The notes under the pieces are model-generated. The model did not search any database. It was not told where the DNA came from and saw only the letters and a program-made list of their open reading frames with translations. Of a stretch of DNA of 38,722 nt, positions 32,883 to 38,722 are shown one piece after another. The stretch is from NCBI RefSeq assembly GCF_003061005.1, contig NZ_QAIK01000143.1, positions 25,402-64,123 of the forward strand, written 5' to 3'. The stretch is from Pseudomonas sp. HMWF021. Its GTDB lineage: Bacteria; Pseudomonadota; Gammaproteobacteria; Pseudomonadales; Pseudomonadaceae. Position 1 is the first letter of the stretch; every line of letters starts with the position of its first letter. Both the position numbers and the translations under genes were made by a program.

Positions 32883-33366
32883 GATCGCATGTTTTCAGGA
32901 CCGAGGACTGTAGGAGTGAGCCTGCTCGCGATAGCGGTGTGTCATTCAACAAATAGGTTGGCTGATCCACCATCATCGCGAGCAGGCTCACTCCTACATT
33001 GCATCGCGGTGATTCTCAGGACGGCGAAATCAGACTCTCCCACAGGGGATCGCATGGTTTCACGACCGCAGACTGTAGGAGTGAGCCTGCTCGCGATAGC
33101 GGTGAGTCATTCAACAAATAGGTTGGCTGATTCCCCATCATCGCGAGCAGGCTCACTCCTACATTGCATCGCGGCGATTCTCAGGACTGCGAAATCAGAC
33201 TCTCCCACAGGGGATCGCATGTTTTCAGGACCGCGGACTGTAGGAGTGAGCCTGCTCGCGATAGCGGTGAGTCATTCAACAAATAGGTTGGCTGATCCAC
33301 CATCATCGCGAGCAGGCTCACTCCTACATTGCATTGCGGTGATTCTCAGGACGGCGAAATCAGACT
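32883..33366. repeat. Tandem array: 165-bp unit, three copies, each with a REP pair
   Basis: Units start at 32883, 33048 and 33213 with GATCGCATG. Each contains an inverted REP pair (32910-32997, 33075-33162, 33240-33327) of the GTAGGAGTGAGCCTGCTCGC family and a common centre (CATTCAACAAATAGGTTGGC). The copies differ by only a few bases. The end of each unit is a copy of the last codons of the adjacent histidine kinase gene (up to AATCAGACTCT), so the array arose by tandem duplication across that gene's 3' end. No coding role. Confidence 0.95.
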
Positions 33367-34740
33367 CTGCCGACAATCGAGCACCAGTTTCGCCCCGCCC
33401 AGCTCACTGCTGCCCACTTCAAGATTGAAGCCATGCAGGCTGACAATCGCCGCCACAATCGACAGGCCCAAACCAAAGCCGCTCTGCGGTTGCCCGCCCT
33501 CGGCCCGATAGAAGCGCTGGAACACCGCCTCGCGCTCGGCCTCGGGAATCCCCGGCCCGGAATCGTGAACCTCGATGCGCGTATGCCCGCCGTCATTCAC
33601 GCCACGCAGAATCACCGTGCCGCCCGCCGGAGTGAACTTGATCGAGTTGCTCAGCAGGTTTGCCAGGGCCTCGAACAACAACGCCCGGTCGCCATTCAGT
33701 GGTGGCAGGGTTTCCGGCATGTTCAGCACGAACAGCAGTTCACCTTCCTCCGCCAGCGGCAGATAGAACTCATGCAGTTCTTCCAGCAACTGCACCGGGT
33801 CCAGCTCGACGAAACCTGAGCGGCGCTGGCGATCTTCCAGCTCGGAAATCCGCAGCAATCCGCGAAACCGCGCCATCAGCGTATCCGCTTCCGCCAGCAC
33901 CAGATCCAGTTGCGCCGCTTCCTGCGAACCCTCACCAGCCTGCTGCTGCATGCGATACAACTGCGCGCGCAAACGCGTCAGTGGTGTGCGCAGGTCATGG
34001 GCGATGTTGTCGCACACGCCTTTGACTTCATGCATCAGCCGTTCGATGCGATCGAGCATGGCGTTGACGATGGCAGCGAGCATGTCCAGTTCATCGCGGC
34101 GATTGGACAGCGGCAAGCGGTGAGTCAGGTCACCGGCGACAATCGCCTGGGCGCTGTCCTGAATCGCCCGGATACGGCGCATCGGCCGGCGGCGCAGCAG
34201 ATGCCAACCGGCAATCCCCGGCAAAATCGTCAGCGACACCCCCCAGAACAACGCATGCAGAATGATCCGCGTCACCGCGAACAGCGAACCGTTGTCGCGC
34301 AGCAGCACCAGCCAGCGTCCATCGCGGGTCTGAGTCGCCACCGCATCACAGCTGTCAGCGGGCAGGGTCGGGTCGTCGGAGTCGGCGCAGTCGTCGAGCG
34401 TGTGGATCTTGCCATCCAGCGGCAGACCTTCGGGCAGTTGCTGCAGGGCGCCGCCGAGGTACACGCCTTGGGCATCGAACAGACCATAGGCGTCGATGCC
34501 GCGGATATCGAAGGTCATGCTGGCGGCGAGGGCTTCTTCCAGTTGCTCACCGCGAAAGTGCGAAAACAGATGCTGACGTTGCATCAGCGAATGCTTGGCG
34601 AGGTTGTCGAGGTAACCGGAGACCTCGAAATACATGACCCCCATGAGGATCGCGCTCCACGCCACGAACAGCGAACTGTACAGCGCCAGCAGACGACTGC
34701 TGGAGGAACGCCAGCCGTCAGACGGGTTCGGCAATGACAT
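33346..34740 (-). CDS. Two-component sensor histidine kinase
   Basis: This 464-residue inner-membrane kinase has transmembrane helices at about 17-38 and 158-180 enclosing a periplasmic sensor of about 120 residues with two cysteines (DDCADSDDP, DSCDAV) that could form a disulfide. HAMP is at about 182-235, and the H box has His248 in DNIAHDLRTPLTRL. The ATPase domain follows with N box LLSNSIKFTPAGG, DSGPGIPEAE and GFGLGLSIV. The start at 34740 overlaps the regulator gene by 23 bp, showing coupling. The signal is unknown. Its 3' end has been duplicated twice in the neighbouring array, leaving the gene itself intact. Confidence 0.92.
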   Translation of the reverse strand: MSLPNPSDGWRSSSSRLLALYSSLFVAWSAILMGVMYFEVSGYLDNLAKHSLMQRQHLFSHFRGEQLEEALAASMTFDIRGIDAYGLFDAQGVYLGGALQQLPEGLPLDGKIHTLDDCADSDDPTLPADSCDAVATQTRDGRWLVLLRDNGSLFAVTRIILHALFWGVSLTILPGIAGWHLLRRRPMRRIRAIQDSAQAIVAGDLTHRLPLSNRRDELDMLAAIVNAMLDRIERLMHEVKGVCDNIAHDLRTPLTRLRAQLYRMQQQAGEGSQEAAQLDLVLAEADTLMARFRGLLRISELEDRQRRSGFVELDPVQLLEELHEFYLPLAEEGELLFVLNMPETLPPLNGDRALLFEALANLLSNSIKFTPAGGTVILRGVNDGGHTRIEVHDSGPGIPEAEREAVFQRFYRAEGGQPQSGFGLGLSIVAAIVSLHGFNLEVGSSELGGAKLVLDCRQSLISPS

Positions 34741-35401
34741 AACCCGAGCCCCGTACCGTGCGAATCAGCGGAACATTGCCCGCCGCGTCGATCTTCTTGC
34801 GCAGACGACCGATGTGTACGTCGATCAGGTTGGTGCCAGGGTCGAAGTGATAACCCCAGACTTCTTCGAAAATCATCATCCGCGACAGGATCTGCCCACT
34901 GTTGCGCATCAGAAATTCCAGCAGCTTGTATTCGGTCGGCAGCAGCGTCAGCACCTGTTCGGCGCGGCGTGCTTCGTGGCTGATCAAGTCCAGTTCCAGA
35001 TCTGCCACCTGCAACGTGGTGGCCTGGGTGGCGACACTGTTCTGTCTGCGCAGCAGCACTTCCACGCGCGCCGCCATTTCATCGGTGGCGAACGGTTTGG
35101 TCAGGTAATCATCGCCGCCGGCCCGCAAGCCGCGCACGCGCTCATCGACGTCGGAGAGCGCGCTGATCATCAGAATCGGCGTCGCCACGCCCATGGTGCG
35201 CAGGGTGGTGACGATGGCCAGGCCATCGAGTTCCGGCAGCATGCGGTCGAGGGTGATCAGGTCGTAGTTGCCGCTGACGGCACGGTCGAGGCCTTCGCGG
35301 CCATTGTCGACCCAATCCACTTGCAGGCCGTGGCTGCTGAGTTCGGCAACGATTTCACGGGCAGTCACGGCGTCGTCTTCGATGGTCAAAATACGAGTCA
35401 T
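34718..35401 (-). CDS. OmpR-family response regulator
   Basis: This 227-residue DNA-binding regulator has a receiver domain with Asp9/Asp10 (TIEDD), phospho-acceptor Asp52 in LITLDRMLPELDG, and Lys near 103 (DDYLTKPF). The C-terminal winged helix has TLLPTEYKLLEFLMRNSGQIL and the DNA-contact helix TNLIDVHIGRLRKKID, ending RTVRGSGYVIAEPV. It is the partner of the overlapping kinase. Its promoter must lie in the 35402-35708 gap, shared with the divergent membrane-protein gene. Confidence 0.94.
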   Translation of the reverse strand: MTRILTIEDDAVTAREIVAELSSHGLQVDWVDNGREGLDRAVSGNYDLITLDRMLPELDGLAIVTTLRTMGVATPILMISALSDVDERVRGLRAGGDDYLTKPFATDEMAARVEVLLRRQNSVATQATTLQVADLELDLISHEARRAEQVLTLLPTEYKLLEFLMRNSGQILSRMMIFEEVWGYHFDPGTNLIDVHIGRLRKKIDAAGNVPLIRTVRGSGYVIAEPV

Positions 35402-35708
35402 AGAGCAGGCCTTGATCGGTTCAAACGGAATGGCAGCATTTTGCCAAGTATTTTCCGTCGCGCTTTAAATTAACTTTCATGTATAGCCTTTCACTCCTGC
35501 AAATTCCGACAGCGCTACGGATTTGGCTTCAATGCATAAAACCCGCTGCTTTCGGCCGATTGTTGCAATTTGCATGGTCCTGAGAAGTTCAGTCTTTTTA
35601 ACCTGTTGAAAAATAACGATTTATTCAAAGTTGGCGAATGGCACGGTCGCTGCAATTCATCTGGTGACGAGTTGTAACACCATTTTTCATGCCTGGAGCA
35701 CTACAACA
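35402..35708. other. Divergent, AT-rich intergenic region
   Basis: A gap of 307 bp between the response regulator and the membrane-protein gene. It is noticeably AT-rich at 35465-35640 (for example TTTTTAACCTGTTGAAAAAT), as expected of promoters. No convincing -35/-10 pair or binding site could be fixed by eye. Confidence 0.4.
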
Positions 35709-36650
35709 ATGAATAGATCCTCTGATGGGTTTTATCCTGCCTTCGAAGGAGAGTCGAGTAACGTGTCAGGCGTGTCCTGGGGCGCGATTTTCGCGGGCGC
35801 AGCGGCGGCCGCAGCACTGTCGATGATTCTGGTGCTGCTCGGCTTCGGTTTGGGATTCTCTGCCGTTTCACCTTGGGCCGGAGAGGGCGTGAGCGCCAAG
35901 AGCCTGGGGATTTCCACGATTGTCTGGCTCGCGGCGACGCAAATCATCGCTTCGGGCCTGGGTGGCTACATCGCCGGTCGCCTGCGGGTGAAGTGGGCCA
36001 ACATGCACGGGGATGAAGTGTATTTCCGTGATACCGCCCATGGCTTCCTCGCCTGGTGTGTCGCCACGCTGGTAACTGCGGTGCTGGTGGTCGGTTCGGT
36101 CAGCAGCGTGATCAGTGGTGGTGTGCAGGCCGGTGCCAGTGTCGCCGGTGGCGCAGCGGCTGCTGCAACCCAGGCTGCCGGTACTGCCGCAGCCAACACC
36201 AACAGCGACCAGTACGGTTACTTTGTCGACAGCCTGTTCCGTGATGACCGCCCAGCGTCCGTCAGCGATGACGCCGCCCACGGCGCGGTGACCCGGATCT
36301 TCGCTCAGAGCCTGGCCAACGGCCAACTCAGCCCTGAAGACCGCACCTACCTCGCACAACTGGTTGCACAACGGACCAACCTGAGTCAGGCCGACGCCGA
36401 GAAACGTGTCGACGACGTTTATGCCCGCACTCAGAAAGCCATCGCTGACGCCAAAGTCAAAGCCCAACAGGCTGCCGACACCGCTGCCAAAGTCGCTGCC
36501 TGGACTTCGCTGTGGATGTTCATCGCGCTGTTGGCCGGTGCGTTCTTCGCCAGCCTCGCAGCCACCTTCGGCGGTCGTCGCCGGGATGCGGTCGAGTATG
36601 TCGAAGTCGAAACCTACGCCACCACGACCACGCTGCCTCCAGTCCGTTAA
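35709..36650 (+). CDS. Membrane protein of unknown function with a coiled-coil segment
   Basis: This 313-residue protein begins MNRSSDGFYPAFEGES. Predicted membrane helices are at about 28-52 (AIFAGAAAAAALSMILVLLG), 70-88, 108-150 and 275-298 (SLWMFIALLAGAFFASLAAT). A soluble region of about 110 residues between the last two is helical and charged (AEKRVDDVYARTQKAIADAK). The tail is Thr-rich. GGAG lies about 10 bases before the ATG at 35709. A 24-residue membrane peptide follows 15 bp downstream with its own strong ribosome-binding site, so the two probably work together. I recognise no characterised family. Confidence 0.8.
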   Translation: MNRSSDGFYPAFEGESSNVSGVSWGAIFAGAAAAAALSMILVLLGFGLGFSAVSPWAGEGVSAKSLGISTIVWLAATQIIASGLGGYIAGRLRVKWANMHGDEVYFRDTAHGFLAWCVATLVTAVLVVGSVSSVISGGVQAGASVAGGAAAAATQAAGTAAANTNSDQYGYFVDSLFRDDRPASVSDDAAHGAVTRIFAQSLANGQLSPEDRTYLAQLVAQRTNLSQADAEKRVDDVYARTQKAIADAKVKAQQAADTAAKVAAWTSLWMFIALLAGAFFASLAATFGGRRRDAVEYVEVETYATTTTLPPVR

Positions 36651-36665
36651 ACAAGGAGAATCACC

Positions 36666-36740
36666 ATGCGCTCTCTACTTCTGTTTTTCCTCGGTGTACC
36701 GATCCCGATCATCATCCTGATCGCCCTGTTCGTACACTGA
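36666..36740 (+). CDS. 24-residue single-span membrane peptide
   Basis: The reading frame MRSLLLFFLGVPIPIIILIA (then LFVH) is one hydrophobic helix with a central Pro-x-Pro. AAGGAG lies seven bases before the ATG. It follows the 313-residue membrane protein after 15 bp and is followed by a strong terminator, so it is the last gene of a two-gene unit. I recall similar short peptides of this form next to membrane proteins in other proteobacteria, but no function. Confidence 0.75.
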   Translation: MRSLLLFFLGVPIPIIILIALFVH

Positions 36741-36770
36741 TCCGTTTGCTCTATTGAGGCCCATGCCTCG

Positions 36771-36803
36771 GCCGCTTTCACTTCACGGTGAAAGCGGCTT
36801 TTT
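36771..36803 (+). terminator. Rho-independent terminator
   Basis: Perfect 11-bp stem GCCGCTTTCAC with GTGAAAGCGGC, 6-base loop, then five T. It ends the 35709-36740 unit. Confidence 0.92.
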
Positions 36804-36823
36804 CATGCCCGCCCCATTTCCCT

Positions 36824-36906
36824 GTAGGAGCTGCCGAAGGCTGCGATCTTTTGATCTTGCTCTTAAAAAACAACATCAAAAGATCGCAGCCTGCGGCAGC
36901 TCCTAC
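36824..36906. repeat. REP pair, GTAGGAGCTGCC type (locus 9)
   Basis: Inverted pair between the terminator and the hcnA promoter region. Its right end lies 20 bp before the ANR-like box. Confidence 0.93.
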
Positions 36907-36925
36907 AGGGGTAGAGGTGGATTTA

Positions 36926-36970
36926 TCGATCTGGATCAATATTCGTCCTGGCGAGATCAACTAGCTTAAA
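36926..36970 (+). promoter_or_regulatory. hcnA promoter with ANR/FNR-type box
   Basis: TCGAT-CTGG-ATCAA (36926-36939) matches the ANR consensus TTGAT-N4-ATCAA at nine of ten positions. A -10-like TAGCTT (36962-36967) is about 32 bases downstream, centre to centre, as in activator-dependent promoters where the box is centred near -41. hcnA promoters in Pseudomonas are known to be activated by ANR at low oxygen. A second ATCAA half-site is at 36956-36960. Confidence 0.65.
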
Positions 36971-37123
36971 AGATCCAGGCCCTTGTCGCGGTATCGACTA
37001 CAGTGCTCCGGTGCGCAATTTGCTGCGCTCATGGAGTAGCCCGGCAGACCCCCAACAAACAAATAGAACGGGTCGCCAGGCAGAGCGCAGCAAGGAGCTG
37101 ACGTAACCCCACCCCTGAACCTT

Positions 37124-37135
37124 TTCACGGATGAA
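37124..37135 (+). promoter_or_regulatory. RsmA/RsmE binding site over the hcnA ribosome-binding site
   Basis: TTCACGGATGAA in the leader is the stem-loop sequence known from the hcnA mRNA bound by RsmE, with the ACGGA core overlapping the ribosome-binding site. It lies 7-18 bases before the ATG at 37143. Further GGA sites upstream (ATGGA at 37031, AAGGA at 37092) are candidate extra contacts. Gac/Rsm control of cyanide production is established for this operon in other strains. Confidence 0.8.
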
Positions 37136-37142
37136 CTTCGTA

Positions 37143-37457
37143 ATGCACTGCCTAGAACGCACCTTCGATATCCAGCCCCTGACCCAGGCGGATATGACCG
37201 TCCACATCAACGGCCAAGCGGTTACCGCGGCCATCGGCGAAACCGTCCTCAGCGTGATTCAGTCCCTCGGCGTGCGCCAGGTTGCGCGCAATGACCACAA
37301 CCAGATCAGCGGCGCCTATTGCGGCATGGGCGTGTGCCAGTGCTGCCTGGTGAAAATCAACGGTCGCCACAAGCGCCGCGCCTGTCAGACCGTGGTACGC
37401 GAGGGCATGCAGATTGAAACGCAGGTCAACCGCATCAACGAGCAGGAGGTTGTATGA
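37143..37457 (+). CDS. hcnA: Hydrogen cyanide synthase subunit HcnA
   Basis: This 104-residue (2Fe-2S) ferredoxin-type subunit of the membrane-associated synthase acts in oxidising glycine to HCN and CO2. Cluster cysteines are Cys60, Cys65 and Cys68 in AYCGMGVCQCCLV and Cys81 in KRRACQTVV. Start ATG 37143 (MHCLERTFDIQPL) agrees with known HcnA N termini; an in-frame ATG 12 bases upstream lies inside the Rsm site. The stop overlaps the hcnB start by four bases. It is related to opine/proline oxidase gamma subunits, but the leader and promoter favour hcnA. Confidence 0.9.
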   Translation: MHCLERTFDIQPLTQADMTVHINGQAVTAAIGETVLSVIQSLGVRQVARNDHNQISGAYCGMGVCQCCLVKINGRHKRRACQTVVREGMQIETQVNRINEQEVV

Positions 37458-38722
37458 GCCTGCAACCGGTGATCGTCGGCGGTGGTCCGGCGGGGATGGC
37501 GGCGGCCATCGAACTGGCGCGCCATGGTGTGCGTTGCACGCTGCTGGAAGAGGCCTCGCGCCTGGGCGGTGTGGTCTATCGCGGGCCGCTGCGTGACGGC
37601 GTGCAACTGGATTATCTCGGGCCGCGTTATTCGGAAGCCCTGAGCAAACTGCACGGTGACTTCCAGGAGCAGGCCGGGCTGATCGACGTACGCCTCAATC
37701 ACCGCGTGGTCGGCGCCGAAGGCACCCGCGCGCTGGTGGTGCTCGATGGCGACGAGCAACTGCACGAGATCGAATATCCGCAATTGCTGCTGGCCGCCGG
37801 TTGCCACGAGCGCAGCGTGCCGTTCCCCGGCTGGACCCTGCCGGGGGTGATCATGCTCGGCGGCCTGCAACTGCAAATCAAAAGTGGCGTGGTCAAGCCG
37901 CAAGGGCCGGTGATCATCGCCGGCACCGGGCCGCTGCTGCCGCTGGTGGCGACCCAGTTGCATGCGTCCGGGGTCAAGGTCGCGGGGGTGTATGAGGCCT
38001 GCGCCTTCGGCAAGATCGCCCGCGAGAGCCTGGCGCTGCTGAACAAACCGCAGCTGTTCCTCGACGGCCTGAGCATGCTTGCTTATCTGAAACTGCACGG
38101 CATCCCGATGAACTATGGCTGGGGCGTGGTCGAAGCGCATGGCGAAGGTGAACTGAAGAGCGTGACTGTTGCGCCGTATTCGGCCAGTTGGGAACCTGAT
38201 CTGACTCAGGTCGAGCGCTTCGAAGCCCAGACCCTGGCAGTCGGTTACGGCTTCATCCCGCGCACCCAACTCAGTCAGCAGATGGGCCTCGATCACGGTT
38301 TCAGCGACGACGGCTATCTGCGCGCCAATTCTAATGTGTGGCAGCAAAGCAACGACCCGCACGTGCATCTGGCCGGTGACATGGGCGGGATTCGCGGCGG
38401 TGAAGCGGCGATGCTTGCGGGCAAGATCGCCGCGACCTCGATCCTCCTGCAACGCGGGGTGATCGAAGAAGAACTGGCACGGGTTTGCCGCGACCGTTAC
38501 CTGGGCAAACTCAAATCCATCGTGCGCTTCCGTGCGGCGGTCGATCGCTACACCGAACGCGGTGTCGGCCAGACCGCTTTGCCGGCCGCCGACACGGTGA
38601 TCTGCCGCTGCGAACACGCGACCCGCGCCGACATCGATCTGGCGCTGGAGCAGGGCGTGCAGGACATCGCCAGCCTGAAGATGCGCACACGGGTGAGCAT
38701 GGGCGATTGTCAGGGGCGGATG
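37454..38722 (+). CDS. hcnB: Hydrogen cyanide synthase subunit HcnB (cut by the window end)
   Basis: The first 423 residues of an FAD-dependent subunit are present, and the gene runs off the window; HcnB is usually about 465 residues, so roughly 40 are missing. FAD-binding VIVGGGPAGMAAAIELARHG is at residues 6-25, and a second nucleotide-binding loop is IIAGTGPLLPLVA near 155. GDMGGIRGGEAAMLAG completes the FAD site. The C-terminal part has a BFD-like (2Fe-2S) region beginning CRCEHATRADID, with another cysteine in MGDCQGRM. It is translationally coupled to hcnA (ATGA); hcnC is expected downstream. Confidence 0.9.
   Translation, partial: MSLQPVIVGGGPAGMAAAIELARHGVRCTLLEEASRLGGVVYRGPLRDGVQLDYLGPRYSEALSKLHGDFQEQAGLIDVRLNHRVVGAEGTRALVVLDGDEQLHEIEYPQLLLAAGCHERSVPFPGWTLPGVIMLGGLQLQIKSGVVKPQGPVIIAGTGPLLPLVATQLHASGVKVAGVYEACAFGKIARESLALLNKPQLFLDGLSMLAYLKLHGIPMNYGWGVVEAHGEGELKSVTVAPYSASWEPDLTQVERFEAQTLAVGYGFIPRTQLSQQMGLDHGFSDDGYLRANSNVWQQSNDPHVHLAGDMGGIRGGEAAMLAGKIAATSILLQRGVIEEELARVCRDRYLGKLKSIVRFRAAVDRYTERGVGQTALPAADTVICRCEHATRADIDLALEQGVQDIASLKMRTRVSMGDCQGRM

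Noticed and set aside
32883..33366. Possible CRISPR array
   Set aside because: The unit is 165 bp, contiguous and palindromic from REP pairs, with no unique spacers and no cas genes.
32889..33428. 179-residue open frame with three near-identical repeats
   Set aside because: It is a translation of the 165-bp REP array and enters the kinase gene on the wrong strand. The repeats come from the DNA array, not a protein repeat family.
36771..36803. Possible attachment site at the terminator after the 24-residue peptide
   Set aside because: No second copy of this terminator was found in the window, unlike the mqo terminator.

Overview
The window looks like chromosomal DNA of a fluorescent-group Pseudomonas. 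The evidence is the high GC content, several Pseudomonas-type REP families, a dhcR/dhcAB-atoB carnitine locus in the same order as in P. aeruginosa, a VgrG-DUF4123 pair, and the start of an hcnABC hydrogen cyanide operon with its typical leader. No tRNA, rRNA, CRISPR array or prophage was seen. One RAYT (REP transposase) gene is present.

Layout. 1-3.2 kb: a membrane protein of unknown role, a secreted chalcone-isomerase-like protein and an Nramp metal transporter (mntH). 3.2-7 kb: dhcA-dhcB-atoB on the minus strand with divergent dhcR; these take 3-dehydrocarnitine or acetoacetate to acetyl-CoA. 7-11.4 kb: a sirtuin, a winged-helix methyltransferase, a DUF4242 protein, a second methyltransferase, and phosphatidylcholine synthase. 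11.6-13.2 kb: a DUF533/TerB-like protein and a RAYT gene bracketed by two REP pairs of the window's commonest type. 13.3-18.3 kb: an apparent three-gene operon of a heme-oxygenase-like diiron protein, an NPPY methyltransferase and DNA ligase D. 18.3-21 kb: two small proteins and a chemoreceptor. 21.4-23.6 kb: mqo with a signal-peptide-like N terminus. Its terminator is duplicated exactly (37 bp), and the two copies flank an AT-richer segment with one orphan gene. 23.7-27.3 kb: an NTF2-like protein, a 27-residue membrane peptide, and vgrG with its DUF4123 adaptor but no effector gene. 27.4-32.8 kb: a TPR/winged-helix regulator, a beta-propeller protein, and a LysR regulator divergent from aldo/keto reductase, SDR and SRPBCC genes. 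32.8-35.4 kb: a REP pair, a 165-bp unit repeated three times that has captured the 3' end of a histidine kinase gene, and the kinase/regulator pair. 35.7-36.8 kb: a membrane protein plus a 24-residue membrane peptide. 36.9 kb to the end: hcnA and a truncated hcnB behind an ANR-type box and an RsmA/RsmE site.

REP elements are the dominant non-coding theme. Nine loci carry the type that starts GTAGGAGCTGCC. Two genes take their stop codon from a REP, and one gene reads through a REP, which becomes its C terminus. The best candidates for undescribed biology are the diiron protein-methyltransferase-LigD operon and the orphan gene between the duplicated mqo terminators. All functional statements come from reading motifs by eye; no database search was possible.
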